A stretch of 64,000 bases of DNA, from the NCBI RefSeq assembly GCF_902497555.1, contig NZ_CABVGP010000004.1, positions 62,001 to 126,000 of the forward strand. Reading direction: 5' to 3'. This document shows positions 52,964 through 60,077 of the stretch, in pieces. The stretch is from Amycolatopsis camponoti. Lineage in GTDB: Bacteria > Actinomycetota > Actinomycetes > Mycobacteriales > Pseudonocardiaceae. Each line of letters begins with the position of its first letter. The first letter of the stretch is position 1. The position numbers were made by a program, and so were the translations under genes. Under the pieces are notes generated by a model. It did no database searches. It worked only from the letters and a program-made list of their open reading frames with translations, and was not told the DNA's origin.

Positions 52964-53074
52964 GGCTCTCCCACCCTCTCCCCGGCGACCCCGGCGGGTC
53001 CCGGTGTTGCCCTTGACACGGGGCCGGAGCGGGCGCGGTTCAGATCTTGCGATCGGGAGAGGGCGAGCCGTGGT

Positions 53075-53854
53075 TCAGATCTCGTCCCAGGGCACGGTTT
53101 CGTACGCCTTCGCGAGCAGCTCCACCGCGCGGTCCGCGGGCGGCAGCACGAGGTCGTCGACGGACGCCACCGCGCGTCCCGGCGTCTCGGAGTTCGTCAC
53201 GAACATCGCGTCGAAGCCGCGGAGGTCGGCGGGCCGGACCTCGCGCGTCTCCTGCGGGACACCCAGGCGGCGCAAGGCTTCCTTCTGGACCAGCATCGTG
53301 ATCCCCGGCAGCACCGCGGCTTCCGGCCAGACGACCGTGTCGCCGGCCAGGAACCCGGCGTTCCAGACGGATGCTTCGCTGATCCGCCCCGCGGGGTCGA
53401 CGAACAACGCGTCGTCGTAGCCGGCCAGCTCGGCCTGGCGGGCGTGGTAGATCAAGCCGAACGTGCCGAGGTGCTTCACCTGCGGCAGATCCCGTTGGTA
53501 GCGCACCGTCCCGAGGCGCAGCGGTGCCGGCTCGGGCGGGTGCGGCGGGAGCGTCCGGACCAGGATCTCCGGCGTCATCGGTTCGGCGAACGAGCGTGTG
53601 AGCACCAGGACCCGCACCGAAAGCTCGGGTTCACCGGCGATCGCCCGGCGGACGTAGGACCGCACCAGGTCGACGTCGAGATCGGTGCCGAACAGCAGGC
53701 GGGTGCTCGTGGCCAGCCGTTCGAGGTGGTACGCGAGCCCGCGGACCCGCCCGTCCCGGACCTGCATCGCGGTGAAGTGACCGTAGGAGGTCATTCCCGC
53801 GACGAAGGCGTCCGGGCCGAGCGGGTCCCCGTTCAGCTCGATGCGCCGCGTCAC
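53075..53854 (-). CDS. Class IV aminotransferase-fold protein (PabC-like)
   Basis: 259 residues. M-T-S-Y-G-H-F-T near 21, the PLP lysine in Q-V-K-H-L-G-T-F near 145, D-D-A-L-F-V-D-P-A-G-R-I-S-E-A-S-V-W-N (in part) and L-P-G-I-T-M. The family covers branched-chain aminotransferases and aminodeoxychorismate lyase. Start GTG 53854 shares a base with the stop of the ppi gene, so they are coupled, although the functional link is unclear. Confidence 0.87.
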   Translation of the reverse strand: MTRRIELNGDPLGPDAFVAGMTSYGHFTAMQVRDGRVRGLAYHLERLATSTRLLFGTDLDVDLVRSYVRRAIAGEPELSVRVLVLTRSFAEPMTPEILVRTLPPHPPEPAPLRLGTVRYQRDLPQVKHLGTFGLIYHARQAELAGYDDALFVDPAGRISEASVWNAGFLAGDTVVWPEAAVLPGITMLVQKEALRRLGVPQETREVRPADLRGFDAMFVTNSETPGRAVASVDDLVLPPADRAVELLAKAYETVPWDEI

Positions 53855-54729
53855 TACTGGACGGTGACGCCCGTGAACTTGACCTGCTTCGTCGGCGCCC
53901 CGGTGCCGTCCTGCGGGTTCGGGTTCGCGATGCCCGCCTTGGCGACCGCGTCGAGCACCTTCAGGCCCTCGTCGCCGATGGTGCCGAACACCGAGTAGTC
54001 GGGCGGGAGGCCCTCGGCGTTGCCGTAGACCATGAAGAACTGGCTGCCGCCGGAGTTCGGGGCGGACGTCTTCGCCATCGCGAGGATGCCGCGGCCGTAC
54101 TTGATCTCCGGGAACGCCTCGTCCGGCATCGTGTAGCCGGGGCCGCCCTGACCGTCCTGGGTCGGGTCGCCGGTGGCCGACGGGTCACCGCACTGCAGCA
54201 TCTGCAGGCCCTCGGTGCCCAGCCGGTGGCACATGGTGTCGTTGTAGAAGTTCTGCTTCGCGAGGCTGATGAAGCTCTGCACCGCGCAGGGCGCGAGCGC
54301 CCGGTCGAGCGTCAGCGGAATGTCGCCCGCCGTGCTCTTCAGCGTCACGTTCACCGTGCCGGTCGACGGGACGTTCTTGCCGTCGGGCAGGTTCACCTTC
54401 TTCGGCGCCTTGCCCGTCGTGTCGGCCTTGAAGTCGCACGTCGTCGGGTTCGGCAGCGCCGTGGTCCGCTTCGCCGCCGCGGTGCGCTGCGTCGGGATCT
54501 GGACCTCGGTGGGCGTCGGGGCGGCCGAGGAGGAGGACGCCGCGGCGTCGGTGGTGTCCGCGCCGTTGGAGCTGACGATCCAGACCACGATGCCGGCGAT
54601 GACGAGCACCGACACGGCCGTCACGCCGATGCCGATCTGCTGACGCCGCTTCCGCTGCTCCTTACGGCGATCGAGCTGTCGCTCGAGTTTGCGCTTCGCA
54701 GCTTCGCGGCGCTGCTGGTTGGTCGCCAC
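53854..54729 (-). CDS. Membrane-anchored cyclophilin-type peptidyl-prolyl isomerase
   Basis: 291 residues from GTG 54729 (V-A-T-N-Q-Q-R-R-E-A). A basic cytoplasmic start, one membrane helix at about 34-52, a Thr/Ser-rich linker, then a cyclophilin domain with F-I-S-L-A-K-Q-N-F-Y, G-D-P-S-A-T-G-D-P, F-F-M-V-Y-G and Y-S-V-F-G. It folds exported proteins on the outer face. Position next to the metallo-beta-lactamase-fold gene equals mycobacterial Rv2582 (PpiB); rel, its usual neighbour, is here 10 kb away. Confidence 0.93.
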   Translation of the reverse strand: MATNQQRREAAKRKLERQLDRRKEQRKRRQQIGIGVTAVSVLVIAGIVVWIVSSNGADTTDAAASSSSAAPTPTEVQIPTQRTAAAKRTTALPNPTTCDFKADTTGKAPKKVNLPDGKNVPSTGTVNVTLKSTAGDIPLTLDRALAPCAVQSFISLAKQNFYNDTMCHRLGTEGLQMLQCGDPSATGDPTQDGQGGPGYTMPDEAFPEIKYGRGILAMAKTSAPNSGGSQFFMVYGNAEGLPPDYSVFGTIGDEGLKVLDAVAKAGIANPNPQDGTGAPTKQVKFTGVTVQ

Positions 54730-54877
54730 CCCGTACCCTCCCAGGTTTCCGCTCGTGTCACACGTCTGAGGTAGCGGCAGTGTATGGGCACAGCCTGTGA
54801 GGACCATGTACAGGGCCCGCTAGTCTCAACCCGATCGTGATCGGCGCCATCCGGCGCGGATGTCCGGGAGGCGTTCG

Positions 54878-55444
54878 GTGCTCGTCGTCGGGTTCGGCAG
54901 CGGCCCGCTGCAGGCCAACTGCTACCTGCTGGCGGAGGCCGCCGGCGGGCCGTGCGTGGTCGTGGATCCGGGGCCGGAGGTGGCCGCGCCGCTGACCGCC
55001 GCGCTCGGGGAGCACCGGCTGGTCCCGGCGGCGCTCGTGGCGACCCACGGCCACCCGGACCACGTCGCGTCGGCCGCGTCGCTGTCGGCCGAGCACGGCG
55101 TCCCGCTGCACCTGCACCCCGGCGACGCGGAGCTCTACGACGGCGACAGCGTGCCGCTCGAGGCCGGGATCTTCGCCGGGTTGGCCATCGATGTCCGGCA
55201 CCTGCCGGGGCACACGCCCGGATCTGTGGTGCTGGGCCTGGGGACGGCCGAGGGCGGGCGGCTCGCGCTGACCGGCGACACGCTGTTCGCCGGCTCGGTC
55301 GGCCGCGGCGCCGACCCGGCGGCGGTGCGGACCCTGCTGGAGAGCCTGCCGGACGACACGGTGGTGCTGCCGGGCCACGGCCCGGCGACGACGATCGGGC
55401 GGGAACGCGCGGGCAACCCGTTCCTGGCCGGGACGGGGGCGTGA
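54878..55444 (+). CDS. Metallo-beta-lactamase-fold hydrolase (glyoxalase II-like)
   Basis: 188 residues from GTG 54878, with GGGAGG six bases upstream; ATG 54860 would add six residues. Zinc ligands: T-H-G-H-P-D-H, L-P-G-H-T-P-G, L-T-G-D-T-L-F and L-P-G-H-G. Matches Rv2581c, the usual neighbour of ppi in mycobacteria. Divergent from the ppi gene and followed by a membrane protein gene two bases later. Confidence 0.92.
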   Translation: MLVVGFGSGPLQANCYLLAEAAGGPCVVVDPGPEVAAPLTAALGEHRLVPAALVATHGHPDHVASAASLSAEHGVPLHLHPGDAELYDGDSVPLEAGIFAGLAIDVRHLPGHTPGSVVLGLGTAEGGRLALTGDTLFAGSVGRGADPAAVRTLLESLPDDTVVLPGHGPATTIGRERAGNPFLAGTGA

Positions 55445-55446
55445 GC

Positions 55447-56097
55447 ATGGCCGAGGAGACAGAGAAATCATCGGAACGGGTGGCGCTGTTCGAGGAGGAC
55501 CCGCGCGGACGTCGTCGCCGCGGGATCTCGGGGCTGATCGGCGTGGTGATCGTCGCCGCGGCGTTCGGCGGCGTCGCGGGCCTGATCGGCGGCACGGTGA
55601 TCGGGCTGGTCGTCGCGCTGGTGATCGCGCTGCCCCTGCTGTACGTGATGGCCGTGAGCATCCGGCGCCGCGTCTGGCTGGAGGGCTCGACGCTGCTCGT
55701 GCGCACGTGGGGGCTGCGCCGGGTCGACCTGGTCACCGCCACGCGGCTCGACCTGGTGATCGGCGACGTCCGCGGCTCCCGCACGGTGAGCCTGCTGGTC
55801 AACGCCGGTCAGCGGGGCAAGGTCGGGAAGGTCGACCTCGCGGTGTTCTCCGGGACGGGCGGGCGCGAGCTGGGCATCCTGCAGCTGCGGAAGCTGGCGA
55901 ACGCGCTGATGAACAACGTCGAGGCGAACGGCCTCGTGTTCGGGGAGCTGCTGGTCGCCGAGCTGAAGGCCGAGGCGCGCGGCTCCGGTGTGGCCGACCG
56001 CCCGCTCTACCGGCTGGCGTCGGTGGCGCCGTCGGGCAAGTACGTGCAGCGGTTCACGATGGAGGCCGTCAGCCGGTTCGTGGCGACTCTCGACTGA
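55447..56097 (+). CDS. Hypothetical membrane protein
   Basis: 216 residues from ATG 55447 (GTG 55441 would overlap the previous stop). Two membrane helices at about 29-50 and 54-75, then a soluble part with R-R-R-V-W-L-E-G-S-T-L-L-V-R-T-W-G-L-R-R and V-A-P-S-G-K-Y-V-Q-R-F. PH-like domain following the helices is possible. No named family recognised. Coupled to the hydrolase upstream. Confidence 0.7.
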   Translation: MAEETEKSSERVALFEEDPRGRRRRGISGLIGVVIVAAAFGGVAGLIGGTVIGLVVALVIALPLLYVMAVSIRRRVWLEGSTLLVRTWGLRRVDLVTATRLDLVIGDVRGSRTVSLLVNAGQRGKVGKVDLAVFSGTGGRELGILQLRKLANALMNNVEANGLVFGELLVAELKAEARGSGVADRPLYRLASVAPSGKYVQRFTMEAVSRFVATLD

Positions 56098-56314
56098 GCT
56101 CTTCGTCCGCCTCGCGCAGCTGCTCGAGCTGGTAGACGAGCTCCGGCACCTCCTGCGCGATGTACGCGGCGAGGCGCTCCACGTGGTGCAGGGTGGCCCG
56201 GACGTCCTCGAGGGCGGCCGCGATGCGCGGCAGCGACTCCACGGCCTGGACGGTGGCCGTGACGACCCGCAGCGCGCCGCGCACGAAGTAACGCGGACCG
56301 GCGAGCAGGAACAT
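56069..56314 (-). CDS. Small helical protein
   Basis: 81 residues from ATG 56314 with GGGAGG ahead. Hydrophobic N-terminal stretch (F-L-L-A-G-P-R-Y-F-V-R-G-A) and a long amphipathic helix rich in Glu and Leu with possible coiled coil from 28 to 72. Function unknown. The 3' end overlaps the opposite gene by 29 bp. Confidence 0.65.
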   Translation of the reverse strand: MFLLAGPRYFVRGALRVVTATVQAVESLPRIAAALEDVRATLHHVERLAAYIAQEVPELVYQLEQLREADEELSRESPRTG

Positions 56315-56387
56315 GGCGCCTCCCGGGGTCGGCTGCCGCCTTCCTACCGCGTTCCCGCCCGTCTGGCGCGGCCGGGGTGCGCCGGTG

Positions 56388-57980
56388 TTACGGGTGGGAC
56401 GGAACGGCCTTCGTGGTGCTGCTGAGGTACCCGGCGGGCTCACGGGAGGCGATCAGCGCGGCCAGGACCGTCGTCACCGGGACGGCCGCCACGATGCCGA
56501 CGCTGCCGGCGAGCGTCCGGATGATCTCCTGCGCGATCTCCTCGCTGCCGAGCAGCGAGCCCAGCCCGACGCCGGAGATGGACGAGTACAGCAGCACCGG
56601 CAGCGCGGCGCCGGCGTACGCCATGACGAGCGTGTTGACCGCCGAACCGACGTGGTCGCGGCCGATCCGCAGGCCCGAGCGGTACAGCTCCTGCCAGCTC
56701 AGGTCGGGGTTGGCGCGGCGCAGCTCCCAGACGGCGCTGGTCTGCGTGACGGTGACGTCGTCGAGCACGCCGAGCGCGCCGATGACGACGCCGGCGAGCA
56801 GCAGCCCGCGCGAGTCGATGCCGTGGCCCAGTGAGCCGATCAGGGTCGACGTGCTGTCGTCGAGCCCGGTGAGCGAAGCCGCGGCGGAGAAGATCGCCGA
56901 CAGGACGCCGATGAGGGCGAGGCTGGCGAGCGTGCCGAGGACGGCCGCGGACGTTCTCGCCGTCAGCCCGTGGGTGAGGTAGAGCGCGATGAACATGATC
57001 GCACCGGACCCGGCGATGGCCACGACCAGCGGGTTCTCCCCGGCGAGGATGGCCGGGAGGATGAACAGCGCGATCACTAGGAAGGACAGGCCGAGCGCGA
57101 CGAGCGCGGCCAGGCCCTGCCAGCGGCCGAGCACCAGCACCGCGACCGCGAAGAGCGCGGCGAGCACGAGCAGCGGGGTGCCGCGCTGGAAGTCGACCAG
57201 CTGGAAGCTCGCGGGGTCGCCGGCGTTCCCGCCGTTGTAGGCGAGCACGACGGCGTCGCCCGCACTGAACCGCGGCGTGCTGGGCTCGATCGGCACGGTC
57301 AGCTTGAGCTGCTTCCCGCTCGCCGGGCCGTCGGTCATGGTGAGGTCGGCGGTCAGGCAGGGTTTGGCGTTCGGGTCGGTCTGGTCGCCCACCTGGACCT
57401 GGCCCTGGGCGAGGCAGGGGCCGGTGTTCGTGGCGGTGATGTTCGCGGCCACGGGCGTCCCCTGCGGGACGACGCTGGTCGGGTCCGGCTTGCCCCAGGG
57501 GTACAGCACGATCATGCCGACGACGGTGGCCAGCGCGAGCGGGGCGAGCATCCAGATCAGGAGCAGCCGGACGCGTTTCGACGCCGGGGCGGCGGGACCG
57601 TGGCCATGTCCGTGCCCGTGGCCGGCTTCGGCCTCGGGTTTCTTCGCGGTGCGCGGCTTGGCCGGGACCGCCTGCGGGCCCGTATCGCCGCGGCGGACGG
57701 CGCGTTGGGGGCCGGTGTCCGGCCGCCGGGCGGTGCGCTGCGGGCCGGTGTCGGTCCGCTTGTCCGCGCCGGGAACGCGCTGAGCGCCGGTGTTCGGAAC
57801 CCGCTGCGGTCCGGTGTCGGCGCGGCGGCGGGCGCCTTCGGGCGGCGCCGGGCGGGCGGGCTTGCGGGGCGTTCCCGGCTTTCCGGACGCGCCGCGGACC
57901 GGCGAAGGGGACACCTCGTCCGTGATCCGGCGAATCGGGCCGGTTGCGTCGTCGTCCAGGTCGGGGCGGTCCACGCGCAC
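56388..57980 (-). CDS. YibE/F-family membrane protein with repeat-bearing N-terminus
   Basis: 530 residues. The first 130 are unusual: about four copies of a unit around R-x-D-T-G-P-Q-R, a Lys/Ala linker and an H-G-H-G-H-G-H-G run that could bind metal. One membrane helix at 133-155, an extracytoplasmic part with a cysteine pair, and seven to eight C-terminal helices of the YibE/F type with D-V-T-V-T-Q-T and R-I-G-R-D-H-V-G-S-A-V-N-T-L. YibE/F proteins are membrane proteins of poorly known function. Start GTG 57980. Confidence 0.88.
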   Translation of the reverse strand: MRVDRPDLDDDATGPIRRITDEVSPSPVRGASGKPGTPRKPARPAPPEGARRRADTGPQRVPNTGAQRVPGADKRTDTGPQRTARRPDTGPQRAVRRGDTGPQAVPAKPRTAKKPEAEAGHGHGHGHGPAAPASKRVRLLLIWMLAPLALATVVGMIVLYPWGKPDPTSVVPQGTPVAANITATNTGPCLAQGQVQVGDQTDPNAKPCLTADLTMTDGPASGKQLKLTVPIEPSTPRFSAGDAVVLAYNGGNAGDPASFQLVDFQRGTPLLVLAALFAVAVLVLGRWQGLAALVALGLSFLVIALFILPAILAGENPLVVAIAGSGAIMFIALYLTHGLTARTSAAVLGTLASLALIGVLSAIFSAAASLTGLDDSTSTLIGSLGHGIDSRGLLLAGVVIGALGVLDDVTVTQTSAVWELRRANPDLSWQELYRSGLRIGRDHVGSAVNTLVMAYAGAALPVLLYSSISGVGLGSLLGSEEIAQEIIRTLAGSVGIVAAVPVTTVLAALIASREPAGYLSSTTKAVPSHP

Positions 57981-58061
57981 ATCCTGACAGCGGGATTCCC
58001 CGCCCCGCGCAAGGGGCCGCCGACGGCCCGGTTCGTCCCGATGCGCCGTGTCGTCCCGTCA

Positions 58062-58192
58062 ATCACGCGTGTCGACCCTCCAGTCACGCGTGTCGGCTTC
58101 CCAAGCACACGGCCCGGCCCGGCTCTCGGCGTGCTCCGGGAGTCGACACGCGTGATCAGGGGGTCGACACGCGTGATTGCGGGGTCGACACG
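58062..58192. repeat. Intergenic array of CACGCGTGA-core repeats in both orientations
   Basis: CGACACGCGTGAT occurs at 58144-58156 and 58165-58177, a partial copy at 58186, and the inverse complement at 58062-58074 (exact) and 58083-58095 (one change). The arms can pair across about 50 bp. It lies between the glxA-like stop and the YibE/F gene, both read on the minus strand. Confidence 0.85.
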
Positions 58193-58195
58193 GCG

Positions 58196-59173
58196 TCAGC
58201 CGTTGGCCTGGCGGACGTGGACGCGCCGGTAGGCCGACGGCGGGGTGTCGAAGTGGTCGAGGAAGGCCTGCCGCAGCGTCTCCGTCGAACCGAAGCCGCA
58301 ACGGCGGGCGATGGTCGCCAGGGGGAGGTCGGATCCGGACAGGAGCCGGGCCGCCTGCTCGGTGCGGATCGTGCGGACGTACTTGCCCGGCGTCGTGCCC
58401 AGGTGCGCGTCGAACAGGCGGGTCAGCTGGCGGGTGCTGATGCCCGCCCGGAGCGCAAGGGCCGGCGTGCCGAGGTCCTCGTCGAGGTGCTCGGCGATGT
58501 ACGCGGTGAGGTCGCGGACCTCGCGGTGCTCCGGCGGCGGGCCGGCCAGGAACAGGCTGACCTGGGCCTGGTTCCCCGGCCGCTGCAGGTACGTCACCAG
58601 GGAACGGGCCACCTCGCGGGCCAGCGTCGGGCCGTGGTCGGCCTCCACGAGCGCCATGGTCAGGTCGAGCCCGCTGGTCACCCCGGCGGCGGTGTAGACG
58701 TTGCCGTGCCGGATGTACAGCGGTACCGGATCCACCGTCACCGCCGGGTAGTTCTCCGCGAGCTGAGCCGCCCAGCGCCAGTGGGTCGTCGCGCGGCGGC
58801 CGTTGAGCAGGCCCGCCGCGGCGAGCACCTCCGCGCCCGTGCAGACCGACGCCACCCGCCTGCTGGTCTGGGCCAGCCGCCGGATGTGGGCCAGCACGCG
58901 CTCGTCGGACGCCGCCGTCGTGCTGCCCCAGCCGCCCGCGACGACCAGCGTGTCGAGGTCGCCCGCCACCTGGTCGAGCCGCAGGTGGGGCTGCAGGATC
59001 AGGCCGGAGCAGGTGCGGACGGCCTGGCCGTCGATCGTGGCCAGCCGGATCTCGTACGGCGGGCGCGCGCCGTGGCGGTTCGCCGCGTCGAGGACGTCGG
59101 CCGGGCAGGCGACGTCCAGCAGCTCCACGTCGGGAAATCCGACGATGGTTACCCGTCTGGGTGAACCTGCCAT
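58196..59173 (-). CDS. GlxA-family regulator (DJ-1/PfpI plus AraC helix-turn-helix)
   Basis: 325 residues. DJ-1/PfpI domain about 5-190 with F-P-D-V-E-L-L-D-V-A and the cysteine in S-V-C-T-G-A-E-V-L-A-A-A-G; AraC domain about 215-320 with L-A-L-R-A-G-I-S-T-R-Q-L-T-R-L-F (part) and C-G-F-G-S-T-E-T-L-R-Q-A-F. It is divergent from a stand-alone DJ-1/PfpI enzyme, which is the likely target. Start ATG 59173. Confidence 0.92.
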   Translation of the reverse strand: MAGSPRRVTIVGFPDVELLDVACPADVLDAANRHGARPPYEIRLATIDGQAVRTCSGLILQPHLRLDQVAGDLDTLVVAGGWGSTTAASDERVLAHIRRLAQTSRRVASVCTGAEVLAAAGLLNGRRATTHWRWAAQLAENYPAVTVDPVPLYIRHGNVYTAAGVTSGLDLTMALVEADHGPTLAREVARSLVTYLQRPGNQAQVSLFLAGPPPEHREVRDLTAYIAEHLDEDLGTPALALRAGISTRQLTRLFDAHLGTTPGKYVRTIRTEQAARLLSGSDLPLATIARRCGFGSTETLRQAFLDHFDTPPSAYRRVHVRQANG

Positions 59174-59271
59174 GATCGCACGCTAGCAGCCGGACCGGCC
59201 TTCGGACGCGGTTCGCAGGAATTCGGACATCCGCGCCCGCCGCGCCGGCGACCCCCGCCAGGGTGAGGGCC

Positions 59272-59976
59272 ATGACCGCTGAGCAGAAGACCCTCGCTTT
59301 CGTCGTCTACCCGGGGCTGACGCCACTGGACCTGGTGGGCCCGCTCCAGGTGCTGAGCGCCCTCGCGCAAATGGATCGCGGCTACCGGACCGTCGTCGTG
59401 GGCGCCACGAAGGACACCATCGGCACCGACACGCCGCTGAGCGTCGCGCCGAGCCACACCTTCGACGAGGTGCCGTCGCCCTACGCGGTGCTGGTGCCCG
59501 GCGGCACCGTGCCGACCCTGAAGGCCATGTCGGACGAGCGCCTCCTCTCCTGGCTGCGCACCGCGGCCGCCGGCGCCGAGCTGGTGACGTCGGTCTGCAC
59601 CGGCTCGATGATCCTCGGCGCGGCCGGGCTCCTGGACGGCAAGCGGGCGACGACGCACTGGATGTTCCGCGACCTGCTGACCGGTCTGGGCGCGACACCG
59701 GTCGCCGAGCGCTGGGTCGAGGACGGCCGGGTGATCACCGCGGCGGGCGTCTCGGCCGGGATCGACCTGGCGCTGCACCTGGTGGAGCGGCTGGCCGGGC
59801 GGCAGATCGCGACGAACGTCCAGTTCGCCATCGAGTACGACCCGGAACCGCCGCAGGGCGAACTGGATTGGGCGAACCAGCCCTACGGCGACCTCAAGCC
59901 GCTGCGCGAGCACACGCTGCGGGCCGGGCTGGGGGACAACCCGGAACTCCTGGGCAAGCTGCTCGCGCACACCTGA
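59272..59976 (+). CDS. DJ-1/PfpI-family protein (isonitrile hydratase-like)
   Basis: 234 residues from ATG 59272. Y-P-G-L-T-P-L-D-L-V-G-P-L-Q-V-L near 15, V-L-V-P-G-G, and the nucleophile cysteine in S-V-C-T-G-S-M-I-L-G-A-A-G near 109, followed by G-K-R-A-T-T-H-W. This subgroup includes isonitrile hydratase InhA; the substrate here is not proven. 98 bp from the divergent GlxA-type gene. Confidence 0.9.
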   Translation: MTAEQKTLAFVVYPGLTPLDLVGPLQVLSALAQMDRGYRTVVVGATKDTIGTDTPLSVAPSHTFDEVPSPYAVLVPGGTVPTLKAMSDERLLSWLRTAAAGAELVTSVCTGSMILGAAGLLDGKRATTHWMFRDLLTGLGATPVAERWVEDGRVITAAGVSAGIDLALHLVERLAGRQIATNVQFAIEYDPEPPQGELDWANQPYGDLKPLREHTLRAGLGDNPELLGKLLAHT

Positions 59977-60077
59977 ACCAACGTCGTCGGCCATCCGGGT
60001 GAACGAGGGAAATGCCAGACCCCGGGCGGCTAGATTCACCCCGCTCGATCAGGTGATCTCGCGGGTGAGGTGTAGCC

